From: Planococcus citri
Lineage: Eukaryota; Arthropoda; Insecta; Hemiptera; Pseudococcidae
Direction: 5' to 3'
Assembly (NCBI RefSeq): GCF_950023065.1
Contig: NC_088679.1
Coordinates: forward strand, 54,932,001 to 54,996,000
Length of the DNA stretch: 64,000 nucleotides
Part shown: positions 20,694-31,591 of the stretch, piece after piece
How positions within the stretch are numbered: the stretch's first letter is position 1
Layout: each line of letters opens with the position of its first letter
Notes under the pieces: model-generated
Database searches by the model: none
Told to the model about the DNA's origin: nothing
Seen by the model: the letters and a program-made list of their open reading frames with translations, nothing else
Made by a program: the position numbers and the translations under genes

Positions 20694-22712
20694 TTAATTA
20701 GGTTCTCTCGTGGTCAACAGCACGAACACATCGTCATCAGCATACTTTGCTTTGAACTCCTCGAGCGCCTGAGGAGTATCAAAATACCACTCTAAAAACC
20801 GAACCAGAAAACAATTATATTTCAAAGGTATAGGGCCAGGATACTCGATACCCACTGCGCATCGAATTGCGTTTTGGACAATTTCGTCCAGAGGCAACGC
20901 CTCTTTAAAACGTGTAGTATCATCCTCCCTATCTAAAAACTCACTGATAAAATTTGAAAACTTGTCATCATCAGTTTGGCATGATGAAGATTCAATAAAC
21001 TTCTGCGTCAGCAGAGGAGCCATATATAATCGTTTCAATTCACGGGCAGCTTGTTGTGATGGTGCTAATATGTCAATAAACGAACCGTCGACCCAGTGGC
21101 AGTATGATGAACCATGACTTAAAATTTCTCGGAATTTAGCCATAGTTGAGGGTGCAGATAGCAACTGAATTCTGAACTGTGCAGCGAGATCGATGTCATC
21201 ATAGGCATCGTTGATGAAATCAACGAATGAAGACGAAATGTACTTCATGTTTTTAAAATCCAACTTGAATTCTTCGACTAATAATGCGCGTTGTATAGTT
21301 TTTCGCGTTTGTTCATCGAGGCAACAAAAATTCAAAAACTTGTTGAGTTCTTTTAAAATCAAGCAGTTGATGAGTTTTGAGCACTTTGCCCGAATATTGT
21401 CCAACACAGACAACGAGTTCCGCTTAAACTCGACGATTCTATCTTCATCATTACGAAAGCATAAACTCATCAACTGTGCGAACTGTTCTGTGCACATTGC
21501 CGTAACCAAAACACGCCAATACGTATTCCAAAAAATGATCAAGTCTTCGGCTGATGCGTCGGATAGTACAGTCAATAAAAACTGAGAATCTGGAAATTTA
21601 CCTTGATCTGGAAAGTATGACGACTCTGGTTTAAACAATGAATCATCGGCCATTAGGATAATATGTCGGATTGCATTCTGTTTCAGGGTATTAGGTGCAA
21701 TTTTCCACAACTCACAGCTGGTGAATCCATTACGTCGAAAATAATCACTAAACCGTGCTCGAATAATTTTTCGCAACAGACGAAAAAAGTTATTTTCATT
21801 GAAATTATTTCTAATGTATGTCCAAATAGCCACAATATAAGACTCTCGACTTTTCACCTCGACGAATGTGTGCAAGTATAATTGTCGCTTATAATAGGAA
21901 AACTCGTCTTCAAAAAAATCACGAAGTATTTTGTATCCCTTCGTATTGGCGAATTCAATAAGCTGTACTTCATTAAATTTAGGCAGTAAATATCTGTAAT
22001 GCCCATTAAAAGATTCAGGTAGGTACTTTATAACCTGTGTTTGAATATTTACATCTAGACGATTCCAAAAGTATTCGAATGATGACCAGCAAGGGAAAAA
22101 ATGATTGGGATAAAAATATTGTTCTTCAATGCAGCGGCGATTAGTATCTGAGTGAGATAATTTGTAGAGTTGATTTTTCAACCGACATAGCCAGTAATAT
22201 AACACACGATTCTTGAAAGGAAAATGAACTGTGTTGTTAAAATGAGATGATACCGAAGGCCAAATTCGTGAAATATCATTTTCAAAGCAATACGTACAAG
22301 CGATCTTGAATCTTGTAATCTGATTAATTCGCTCACACAGTATCATTTTTGCGGCTGTTTTAGCGTAGTGAATAGTGCCGTCGAAATCTCCTACAAAATC
22401 AGCGAAGTCCTCGAAAATATCTGTTTTGAATACGTCTAGATGAGAATGAACGTCCAGCCAGTGTTTAATCGAGTGGCCAACCCGTTTTGCATGTTCCTTA
22501 ATTAGAGGCATAGTTGTGGCTGGAATACGAGGCATCGGCTCATCTGGTAAAATATTCTGCTCAAGTTTTAGCTGACTCAAAGTTTTTCGGATACGATGCG
22601 AGTTTATTTCTTGACGCCATAATTGCACAGCGATCGAGATGGAAGCGATTTCTTTCAAACTTGGCGGGCAAGGGTGCAAAATGTCGTACACGTTGGTCAT
22701 GATTTCAGCCAT
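20694..22712 (-). CDS. array gene 5: uncharacterised 672-residue protein
   Basis: Intact frame, subgroup 3-6, acceptor GATTACAG before the ATG. Distinguishing features are the N-terminal DILHPCPPSL (others have LLPSPP), VHFPFKNRVLYYW in the first variable loop, and SYFPDQGKFPDSQF in the second. Around residue 440 it has CLDEQTR where most members have SPDEQTR or YPDEQTR. All conserved blocks are retained and the frame is open end to end. The spacer on each side is nearly colinear with its neighbours, so the unit arose by unequal exchange within this part of the array. Confidence 0.93.
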   Translation of the reverse strand: MAEIMTNVYDILHPCPPSLKEIASISIAVQLWRQEINSHRIRKTLSQLKLEQNILPDEPMPRIPATTMPLIKEHAKRVGHSIKHWLDVHSHLDVFKTDIFEDFADFVGDFDGTIHYAKTAAKMILCERINQITRFKIACTYCFENDISRIWPSVSSHFNNTVHFPFKNRVLYYWLCRLKNQLYKLSHSDTNRRCIEEQYFYPNHFFPCWSSFEYFWNRLDVNIQTQVIKYLPESFNGHYRYLLPKFNEVQLIEFANTKGYKILRDFFEDEFSYYKRQLYLHTFVEVKSRESYIVAIWTYIRNNFNENNFFRLLRKIIRARFSDYFRRNGFTSCELWKIAPNTLKQNAIRHIILMADDSLFKPESSYFPDQGKFPDSQFLLTVLSDASAEDLIIFWNTYWRVLVTAMCTEQFAQLMSLCFRNDEDRIVEFKRNSLSVLDNIRAKCSKLINCLILKELNKFLNFCCLDEQTRKTIQRALLVEEFKLDFKNMKYISSSFVDFINDAYDDIDLAAQFRIQLLSAPSTMAKFREILSHGSSYCHWVDGSFIDILAPSQQAARELKRLYMAPLLTQKFIESSSCQTDDDKFSNFISEFLDREDDTTRFKEALPLDEIVQNAIRCAVGIEYPGPIPLKYNCFLVRFLEWYFDTPQALEEFKAKYADDDVFVLLTTREPN

Positions 22713-22726
22713 TTTGATATCGGATC

Positions 22727-25090
22727 TGTAATCGAAACGATCAAATCAATGGTGCTAATCCAACATGTGGTATTATCTTTAACACGAGTAAAATATAAGA
22801 AATGAATTATACGGTTGGATCAACATTACAACCTGAACCACATCAATAGAAGGTGACTTTTAAGCGTTTTAGGGAGTGGAAGAGCAGTGATCGGCAGTAC
22901 TCCGTAGCCCTACGAAATATCTCGATTTCTAAGGAGGAACTGAGGAAGAGGGGTGACTAAAATCCTGAGTGTCTTTTCAACAGAAAGAACCGTTTGAAAA
23001 TAACTTTGTGGCTTTGAATTAAATCATAATTTTTTCATTATTTTCTATCAATTTTATAACCAATTTCGCAAAGATTATGAAATCTTCTAATCAGAATAAA
23101 TGAAGCTATTTCAACATGTGACGGTATCTTTAAAATAAGAAATAAGTACAACCACAACAATTGATGGTAATTTCCAAGTTCTAATGATACGCGTTTTAGG
23201 AGGTGGGGAGCTATGCCTCACTACTCCCAACGAAGCAGTTATATAAGTTGAATTTATGGATGTAGTAGAATTACTCAAATCGAATATTTTTTTCCAAACT
23301 TGAAAAAAGTTCTGAAAGTTACCTGGATATGGCTATGATTGAAATCAAATTTATTCATTATTTTTGCCAATTTCGCCAAGTTAAGAAATCTGCTGTTAAC
23401 ATTAACTTGAATTAAGAAGTTCAGAAAGTTTCTCAGGTTTAAAAAAAAATAAATTTTATGAACGTGTAGCCAAAGAAAATCTGCAAAAAAAAAAGGGTCA
23501 AAAGGAAAAGCACCTAGGTATGCTACATTTATTCAAGTTCTTACAATTTCTCATGTGTACATGTTAAAAATACAAAATGAGCGAACTCGAGAAATTAACA
23601 AATCAACTACATATTCAGAGAATAAAATTCTTTCAAATATGAAAGACGAAAGTTTTTTTTTTTAGCAGTGGCTTCTCAAAATGAAAAAGCAGGACTTCAG
23701 CAGCACATTTTTTAAAAACTTGGGATTTTTCAAGAGGGGGAGGGGGTAGAAGAGGCAAAAATTTACATTACCATTTTTCGCTTTTCCAATGTCTTCAAAC
23801 ATCCCAAGATTTTTTTCAAGCAAGCGGATGTCGAGAATATAATTTTGTCATTTCAATCTTTGATTTTATTTTCACCTTTAAGGTTCTTGCTATAGGGAAT
23901 GGTATGAAATTGGGCGAATAAAGAACTTTTTTCAAAATTAAAAATTAAAAAAAATTAATGGAAAATTTGAACAACATTTGGAAAAAATATACCAATTATT
24001 CGAAAAAGCTATCAAAAATTAGTATTTTGAGTTTATTATTTTTGCTTCAAAATTTTAAGACTTGAATGATTATACTTCGAACATTTCTGGAATTTCAACA
24101 ATAAGTTTTTTATATCGAAAAAGAAGAGCAAACAGCTCGAACGAAGCGAAGGCAACAGCTTTCAAAATTATGTAATTCAAGTTCTAAAAAAGTCAAAAAA
24201 TGAACCATTTTCTACAAAATTGGTCTGGATTTTTCGCTTTTTTTCATTTTTCACTACCTTTTAAGCAAAATTGCTGAAAATCACTACTTTTACTACCGAC
24301 TTTCAAAATCGCTACTGTTTCTCTACTTTCACTACCTGGTAGAAAGCTAGACACCCGTCCTATTTCTACGTTCTGAATACAAATTGTGTGGTGTCCCGAC
24401 ATGTCCCTAGCAAGCTTTCTCTCCAATTGTGTATTTCAGCCCCCCAATGAGGTTTTTCAGACTTTTTTCACCCCTACCTCCCCAAATTACGGGTCTAGCA
24501 CAAAAATGGGGTATATGACATTTGTTCTACGTCAAATTTCCAACCAGATGACCTATGAACCAACTTCGTCCCTTTAAAGAGGGTGAAGCTATACACTCAA
24601 TCTAATACAAAGGGTTTTTGAATATGAGTCTTAATCAACATGAACTACATAAATGTTCTTCACATCAACTTTGACCTCACACAAGCGTAGGAAAATAAAT
24701 TATGATGTCAAATCACTCGAGTGTTGAAGCTCAGATAAATCGTATGTAAGCATGAACTAACTGGACAGAAATCAATCAACTTTTAGGTAGAAAATTGAAT
24801 TTAATCACAAAAAATGATCAATGATCAAATATTAAGTTGGTAGATCACAAAGCTAATTATCTATCACACATTCCTCTTACAATCATACAATTATTATTTT
24901 TAATAGAAACAGAGGTAAATATAGATAGAAAATAAAAATATTCTGAAACCTACAAATAAAATCTCTTTCTGACTTCTTTCGCCCATAACATAACACATTA
25001 ACACATAATTTGTCAGCATAAATCATAGCGCTAAATACATAGTTTCATCATTCTTCACAGGAAATTTGCTAAACTTCTACGTCTAATCTT
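22727..25090. other. spacer between genes 5 and 6
   Basis: Colinear with the gene 4-5 spacer: upstream element to GGTTGGATCAACATTACAAC, ~780-bp segment (about 22830-23655), repeat block at 23660-23935, a shortened A/T-rich part, and the common 3' flank of gene 6. It lost parts of the middle that the gene 3-4 spacer keeps. No gene seen. Confidence 0.6.
23660..23935. repeat. spacer repeat block, copy 3
   Basis: Third copy of the block described at 14776-15060. It is closest to copy 1, sharing AAAATGAAAAAGC-GGACTTCAGCA, which copy 2 lacks. Confidence 0.7.
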
Positions 25091-27130
25091 TTAATTAGGT
25101 TCTCTCGTAGTCAAAAGCACGAACACATCATCACCAGCATACTTCGCTTTAAACTCTTCGAGCGCCTGAGGAGTATCGAAATACCACTCTAAAAACCGAA
25201 CCAGAAAACAATTATATTTCAAAGGTATAGCGCCATGATAACTGTTACCCACTGTGCATCGAATTGCGTCTTGGACTATTTCGTCCAAAGTCAACGCCTC
25301 TTTGAAGCGTGCAGTATCATCCTCACTCTCTAAAAACTCGCTGATGAAATTTGAAAACTCGTCTTCATTAATCTCGCTTGATGAAGATTCAATAAACTTC
25401 TGCTTCAGCAGAGGAGCAATATATAATCGTTTCAATTCACGGGCAGCTTGTTGTGATGGTGCTAATATGTCAATAAACGAACCGTCGACCCTGTGGCAGG
25501 CTGATGAACCACGACTTGATAATTCTCGGAATTCAGCCATAGTTGAGGGTGCAGACAGCAATTGAATTCTGAACTGTGCAGCGAGATCGATGTCATCATA
25601 GGCATCGTTGATGAAGTTAATGAATGACGACGATATGTACTTCATGTTTTTGAAATCTAACTTGAGTTCTTCGACTAATAATGCGCGCTGTATAGTTTTT
25701 CGCGTTTGTTCATCGAGGCTACAAAAATTCAAAAACTTGTTGAGTTCTTCTAAATTCAAGCAGTTGATGAGCATTGAGCACTTTGCCCGAATATTTTGCA
25801 ACAGGGACAGCGAGTTCAGCTTAAACTCGACGATTCTATCTTCATCATTACGAAAGCATAAACTCATCAATTGTGCCAACTGTTCTGTGCACAATACCGT
25901 AATCAAAACACGCCAATATGTATTCCAAAATATGATCCCGTCTTCGGCTGATGCGTCAGATAGTGCAGTCAATAAAAACCGAGAATCTGGAAATTTGCCT
26001 GGGTCTATCCAGTATGCCGACAACTCTGATTTAAACAATGAGTCATCGGCTATCAAGATAATATGTCGGATTGCATGCTGTTTCAGGTTATTAGGTGCAA
26101 TTTTCCACAACTCGCAGCTGGTGGATCTATCACGCGTAAAATAATAAGTACTAAACCGTGCTCGAATAATTTTCCGCACTAGACGAAAAAAGTTATTTTC
26201 ATCGAAATTATTTCTAATGTGTGCCCAAATAGCCACAATATAAGACTCTCGACTTTGTACTTCGACGAATGTGTGCAAGGAAGAATATGACTTATAATAG
26301 GAAGTCTCGTTGATAAAAAATTCACGAAGTATTTTGTATCCCTTTGTATTGGCGAATTCAATAAGCTGTACTTCATTAAATTTAGGCAGTAAATATCTGT
26401 AATGCCCACTAAAAGATTCAGGTAGGTACTTTATAACCCGTGTTTGAATATTTACATCTAGACGATTCCAAAAGTATTCGAATGATGACCAGAAAGGAAA
26501 AAAATGATTGGGATAAAAATGATTGGGATGAAAATATTGTTCTTCGATGCAGAGGCAATTAGTATCTGAGCGAGATAATTTGTAGAGTTGATTTTTCAAC
26601 CGACATAGCCAGTAATATAACAAACGATTCTTGTCATGAAAATCACTTGTCTTGTTAAAATCAGATGATGCCGAAGGCCAAATTCGTGAAATATCATTTT
26701 CAAAGCAATACATACAAGCGATCTTGAATCTTGTAATTTGGTCAATTCGCTCACACAGTATCATTTTTCTGGCTGTCTTAACGTAGTGAATAGTGCCGTC
26801 GAAATCTCCCACAAAATCAGTGAAGTCGTCAAAAATATCTGTTTTGAATACGTCTAGATGAGAATGAACGTCCAGCCAGTGTTTAATGGAGGGGCCAACC
26901 CGTTTTATATGTTTCTTAATTAGAGGCATAGTTGTTGCAGGTATACGAGGCATTGGGTCATCTGGTAAAATATTCTTCGCAAAATTTAGCTGACTCAGAG
27001 TGTTTCGGATACGATGCGAGTTTATTTCTTGACACCATATTTGCACAGCGACTGAGATGGAAGCGATTTCTTTCAAAGCTGGCGGGCTAGGGAGCAAAAT
27101 GTCGTACACGTTGGTCATGATTTCAGCCAT
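25091..27130 (-). CDS. array gene 6: uncharacterised 679-residue protein
   Basis: Intact 679-codon frame, subgroup 3-6, acceptor AATTCCAG upstream. It carries an in-frame 15-bp direct duplication at 26505-26534 (TGATTGGGATAAAAA followed by TGATTGGGATGAAAA on the plus strand), giving FHPNHFYPNHFFPFW at about residues 199-213 where the paralogues have a single PNHFFP unit. The second variable loop reads AYWIDPGKFPDSRF. All core blocks are kept and it ends LLTTREPN like gene 5. A change by a multiple of three in the variable region, with everything else open, argues for selection on the protein. Confidence 0.93.
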   Translation of the reverse strand: MAEIMTNVYDILLPSPPALKEIASISVAVQIWCQEINSHRIRNTLSQLNFAKNILPDDPMPRIPATTMPLIKKHIKRVGPSIKHWLDVHSHLDVFKTDIFDDFTDFVGDFDGTIHYVKTARKMILCERIDQITRFKIACMYCFENDISRIWPSASSDFNKTSDFHDKNRLLYYWLCRLKNQLYKLSRSDTNCLCIEEQYFHPNHFYPNHFFPFWSSFEYFWNRLDVNIQTRVIKYLPESFSGHYRYLLPKFNEVQLIEFANTKGYKILREFFINETSYYKSYSSLHTFVEVQSRESYIVAIWAHIRNNFDENNFFRLVRKIIRARFSTYYFTRDRSTSCELWKIAPNNLKQHAIRHIILIADDSLFKSELSAYWIDPGKFPDSRFLLTALSDASAEDGIIFWNTYWRVLITVLCTEQLAQLMSLCFRNDEDRIVEFKLNSLSLLQNIRAKCSMLINCLNLEELNKFLNFCSLDEQTRKTIQRALLVEELKLDFKNMKYISSSFINFINDAYDDIDLAAQFRIQLLSAPSTMAEFRELSSRGSSACHRVDGSFIDILAPSQQAARELKRLYIAPLLKQKFIESSSSEINEDEFSNFISEFLESEDDTARFKEALTLDEIVQDAIRCTVGNSYHGAIPLKYNCFLVRFLEWYFDTPQALEEFKAKYAGDDVFVLLTTREPN

Positions 27131-27144
27131 TTTGATATCGGATC

Positions 27145-29516
27145 TGGAATTGAAACGATCAAATCAGTGGTGCTAATCCAACATGTGGCAATACCTTTAA
27201 TGTACATACATATAAGAAGCGAATTGTTGGATCAATATTACAACCACAGTAATAGAAGATAACTTTTAAGCATTTTGGGGGTGGAAGAGAAGTGGTCTGC
27301 AGTGCTCCCTACGAAGCATTTCGATTTTGAAGAAGGATGAAGCGGGATCATTTGAATCCAAACTTCGCGTCCTTGAACGAAATTACAATCTTTCCATTAA
27401 TTTCCATTAATTACGTATATAAAACCAATTTTGTCAAGTATTGAAATCATCTGTCGGGAAAAGTTCTTTTTTCGAACAAATTTGAAGTGATACTCGGTAA
27501 TTTAGAGCGAATAATGGAAGAAAAAACTAGTACCTATAGGTCTGATAGAAAATAAAATTTCCAATCAAGAATATATTCAGGTGAAATGTTGAACGTTTGA
27601 AATCTAATCATAGTTAAACGAACATAAAGTCTAAGATCGCCACGTCGCTTTCAATTTTTTTCAAAAAAAATAAGTAAGTTAATAACTGAAATTTAAAAAA
27701 GCACATTTCAATACAAAAAAAATGACCTTTCAAAAATTTGGACTAATTTTGCAATTTTTTGGCAGTTTTTGGCAATAAAGCGAGAATTTTTACAATTCCT
27801 GGCAAAAAGTAAAACTATGGCAATTTTAGGGAAAAGCAAGACCTTTTGGGAATTACCGAAAAAAAAAATACTTTTCAGCAATTTTTCCAAACAATGAAAT
27901 TATAAACGAGCAAGAGTGCAAGACTATGACAATTTTGGGGAAAAAGTAGGGATATACTCGTATTTTATTCTCTCGCAATTTCTCCCAAAATAAGCAAAAC
28001 TTCGACAATTATTGAAAAAAAATGTGAGACTTTTTGGAAATTTTTTCAAAAAATTGGCCATTTCATTGAAGAGCAACAATTTTTGTCTTTTTTTTTAAAT
28101 GCGAGTTTTTGAGAATTTTTAGTAAAAAGCTAAAATTTTTGACAAGTTAAAAAATGGGAACTTTTTGAAATTACATATTGGGAAAAATGAAAAAGAATGT
28201 TTCTAAAACCCAAGTTTTTGTCAGGTTTTGCAAAAAGCAAGACTGAAAATTTTAAGAAGAAGCAACACTTTATGGCATTTATTGACAAGACAGATCTTTG
28301 CAATTTCGGTCAAAACCCCACAATTTTGGACAATTTTAAATGAAAAGTGAAATTTTTTGGAATTTTTTGCAAAAAGCGACAATCACTATCAATTTTTTTA
28401 AATAGCAAAATTTTTGTAATTTTTGAACAATCAAGAATTTTGTCAATTTTTGGCAAAAAACAAGACTTTAACAATTTTTGCAAAAAATAGAGTCTTTAAT
28501 TAGGTACCTACCTATTTTAGTAGGGCCCAAAAAATAATAACTATCTTTTCGCAATTCCTGTCTAAAAAAAAAAAAAAAAAAAAAAAAAAACGAGACATTC
28601 ACAAAACTTTGGTAAAGGAAGTGAAACGTTTTGGAACTTTCTGCAACACGACGACAATGTTCAGTTATTTTGTTGATGAGCAAAAATGTTTTTCATCTTC
28701 GAAAAAGCGAGAATTTTTGACAAAAAGCAAGAATTTGGCAATTTTAGCAAAAGGAAAGGGGAAACAAAAATTATTCTTCATCGCCATTTTCATCAAAAAA
28801 GCTAAACTTTTAAGCGATTTTCGCCAACGGTAGGTACTTTAGGGTAATTTTAGGAAAAAAATCTGAGAATTCTTGGAATGCTTCGTGAAAAAGCGACAAA
28901 TATTACCAGTTTATAGCCAAAAGTGAGACTTTGATGACGTCGGCAGAAGGCAGGGCCTTGTAAACTTAATGCTGAAAAGGTAGTGTAGACCGTTGAAAAA
29001 CTATAAACATGCAGTGTATCTCATATATTTCCCCAAATTATTCTTTTATTGATATTTTCAAAAAAAAAATTTCTACTCCAAGGTGATGAAAAAATTGAAT
29101 TATTGACAATTCGCAAAAAAAGAGGTAACTTTGATAACCGAAATATTGAAAAAGTAACCAAGTACGAGTCTTGGAATAGCCACCGGGTACTTCCTATTTC
29201 AACGTACAAAATATTTTACAAACAATGCAGGTAGTTCTCAGTAACTAAAGTTTATTTTCAGAAAAGTTTCAATTAGGTAGTTACAAATAGGTAAGTATTC
29301 GTAAATCAAAATCTTGAACAAATTAAAAATGAGGAAAAAATTCATTATCAAAAATGTTTTCTTTTAGACACAATAAAACATTGAAACATAATGTAAAACG
29401 ATATAGCTAATTTATTACACAATTTTTCTCTCTTTGGGAAACGCTCTTACCAACAATCAATACCTACATAATCAACATTCACATACAAAAATTCAAACAA
29501 ATAAAAAGTAAAAGTC
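27145..29516. other. spacer between genes 6 and 7
   Basis: The first ~200 bp match the upstream element of genes 3-5 (GTTGGATCAATATTACAACC, AACTTTTAAGC-TTT). After that the spacer is unrelated to the others and is mostly a degenerate short repeat (27700-29000), with a run of 28 A at about 28563-28590. No exon identified. Confidence 0.55.
27700..29000. repeat. degenerate ~25-30 bp repeat (TTTTTGGCAAAAAGCGAGACTT type)
   Basis: Dozens of loosely repeated phrases alternate AATTTTTGGCAA with AAAAAGC-AGACTTT. Spacing varies around 25-35 bp, with heavy substitution. Shorter patches of the same kind lie at 35735-36040 and 39420-39640. It looks like an old minisatellite or slippage-prone region. The small open frames inside are by-products. 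Confidence 0.6.
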
Positions 29517-31577
29517 TCATTCACCCTTCGTGGTCAACTTGGCGAACACATCGTCATCAGCATACTTCGCCTTGAACTCTTCAAGCGCCTGAGAAGTATC
29601 AAAATACCACTCCAAAAACATGACCAGAAAATAATTACACTTCAAACCCATACCACTTCCTCCCAGCAGTGCCCTTCGAATTACATCTTGCACTATCTCG
29701 TCTACGGATAAAGTTTCTTTAAAACTAGCAGTTTCGTCATCACTTTCTAGACATTTACCGATGAAATTTGTGAAGTCCATTTCTTCAGTTCGAAACGGAG
29801 AACCATCGACAGATAATTTTTGCATCAGCAAAGGACGTATATAGAATCTTCTCAATTTAGGCCTCATCTGTTCTGTTGGAGCTAAAACGTCGATAAATGA
29901 AACGTCGTGATAGTAATAGCGAGGTTCGGAATCGAGTAATGTTGTCAATTCTGCTACAGTTGAAGGCGAAAACAACAACCGAGTTTTGAAATCAGCAGCG
30001 AGATTGGCGTCGTCAAATGCATCGTTGATGAAATCATTCAGTTGAGGCGATACTTTCATGATGTTCTCAGAACTCAACTTGAAGTCTTCCAAGAGTAAAT
30101 TCAGTCGTACATTTTTACGCGTTTCTTCATCGGGAAAACAAAAACTTAGAAATTCGTTTAGTTTTTCAAAGGATAAGCTATTGAGTAACTTTGAACATAA
30201 CTGCCGCACGTTTTCGAATACAGACACCGAGTTCAGCTTAACCTCAATGATTTTGTTTTCGTCATTATTACAGCATAAACTTATCAATTGATTCAGCTGT
30301 TTAGTACACATAAAGGTGACCAAACTACGCCAGTGTTTGTCCCAAAATGGGTTTCTGTCTTCGACCGATGCATTTAATAGAACAATCATTAAAAATGAAC
30401 TATCAATTTGTGAATGTGGCACTGGCACTGGCCCTAGCACTGGCACTGGCACAAGCTCATTCCGAGTTCCCTGGAACAACGAATCGTCTTGTAAGAGTCG
30501 TTGGACTGCGTGCAGTTTTAGATGATCCGGAGCAGTATTCCATAATTTACAGCGTGTTAATGGACCATTCAGATTCTGCGAATGACTTGAACTTCGAATA
30601 ATTCTTCGAACTAGACTAAAAAATCTGTTTTCATTCATTTTATTTTTAATGCATTCCCAAATGGCCATGATATATGGCCCTCTATCCAGGATATCCGAAT
30701 TGATGAAACTAGGTTCTGAAGACAATACCGGCACTCTTCTTCCATCCCTCGTAACCCTTAATGGGGGAATATTGCACAATAATATAACAATTATCTCACA
30801 TCCCCTTGAATTAGCGAATTTATTAAGCTCCGTTTCATTGAACTTGGCGAGCAGATATCTGTAAAATTTATTGAAAGACGATGGTGACGCCGATATAATG
30901 CTTGTTTTTCTACCTCCATCTAACCCATTCCAAAAGTATTCAAACGATGACCAAGGATAAGGAAAATGATGGCGGAGAAACGATTCTCTCATAGATTGAT
31001 TATCACCGGTGAAACCAGAAGGCAATTTGTATAGTTGATTTTTCAACCGACATATCCAGTAATACAACAGAAAATTCTGGGCACATAGTTCGCGCGTCGC
31101 ATTTAGTTCAGAAATCACCGTAGGCGAAATTCGTGAAATGTCATCTTCAAAACAATATGTACAAGCAATCTTCAATCGTATAATTTGATCAATTCGGTCA
31201 CTTGAGACAATTCGTTTCGCTGTCCTAACGTAATGAATCGTGCCGTCGAAATCCGCCACGAAATCGATAAAGTCGTTGAAAATGTCAGCTTTGAATAAGT
31301 TTAGATTAGAATGAAGCTCCAGCCACGTTTTAATCGATATCCCAACTTGTTTGACGTATTTTTCAATAAGAGACAGAGCCCCATCCGATACACGAGGCGT
31401 TGGATTATTTGATATAATATTTTGTTGCAGATTGAGCCGATCCAATGTATTTTTAATACGATGCGTGTTAATTTCTTGACGCCATAATTGTACAGCCATT
31501 GAGATGGCAGCGATATCTTTCAAAGTTGGTGGACTGGGAAACAAAATATCATACGCGTTGGTCAAGAGTTCGTCCAT
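29517..31577 (-). CDS. array gene 7: uncharacterised 686-residue protein
   Basis: Intact frame, the most isolated member. It starts MDELLTNAYDILFPSPP, with acceptor TTTCAATTACAG upstream. It keeps VADFDGTIHY, the C-x-x-C in IACTYCFEDDISR, NQLYKL, FNDFIDFVADF, DFINDAFDD, LAPTEQ and LEWYFDTSQALEEFKAKYADDDVF. Unique features are a loop after the central YRYLLAKFNE block (around residues 265-295, PPLRVTRDGRRVP) and, at about residues 375-386, a Val-Pro repeat (LVPVPVLGPVPVPH) encoded by a GTGCCA hexamer repeat at 30418-30452. The flanks are not colinear with those of neighbouring genes, so it is not part of a recent duplication. Confidence 0.93.
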   Translation of the reverse strand: MDELLTNAYDILFPSPPTLKDIAAISMAVQLWRQEINTHRIKNTLDRLNLQQNIISNNPTPRVSDGALSLIEKYVKQVGISIKTWLELHSNLNLFKADIFNDFIDFVADFDGTIHYVRTAKRIVSSDRIDQIIRLKIACTYCFEDDISRISPTVISELNATRELCAQNFLLYYWICRLKNQLYKLPSGFTGDNQSMRESFLRHHFPYPWSSFEYFWNGLDGGRKTSIISASPSSFNKFYRYLLAKFNETELNKFANSRGCEIIVILLCNIPPLRVTRDGRRVPVLSSEPSFINSDILDRGPYIMAIWECIKNKMNENRFFSLVRRIIRSSSHSQNLNGPLTRCKLWNTAPDHLKLHAVQRLLQDDSLFQGTRNELVPVPVLGPVPVPHSQIDSSFLMIVLLNASVEDRNPFWDKHWRSLVTFMCTKQLNQLISLCCNNDENKIIEVKLNSVSVFENVRQLCSKLLNSLSFEKLNEFLSFCFPDEETRKNVRLNLLLEDFKLSSENIMKVSPQLNDFINDAFDDANLAADFKTRLLFSPSTVAELTTLLDSEPRYYYHDVSFIDVLAPTEQMRPKLRRFYIRPLLMQKLSVDGSPFRTEEMDFTNFIGKCLESDDETASFKETLSVDEIVQDVIRRALLGGSGMGLKCNYFLVMFLEWYFDTSQALEEFKAKYADDDVFAKLTTKGE
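30418..30452 (-). repeat. in-frame hexamer repeat within gene 7
   Basis: About six units of GTGCCA or GGGCCA (minus strand), one interrupted by CTA, encode alternating Val and Pro in the variable middle of the protein. The repeat adds or removes whole dipeptides when it slips, so the frame survives length change. Confidence 0.85.
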
Positions 31578-31591
31578 TTTCGATGTCCGAT

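Noticed and set aside
25608..26144. 178-codon plus-strand open frame opposite gene 6, with similar ones opposite genes 3-5
   Set aside because: They are antisense to conserved minus-strand coding sequence and recur only because the sense sequence is conserved. Their lengths and ends vary among copies while the sense frames are all complete.
27700..29000. Regularly spaced repeats that could suggest a CRISPR array
   Set aside because: The units are degenerate, variable in spacing and lack unique spacers; the context is eukaryotic.
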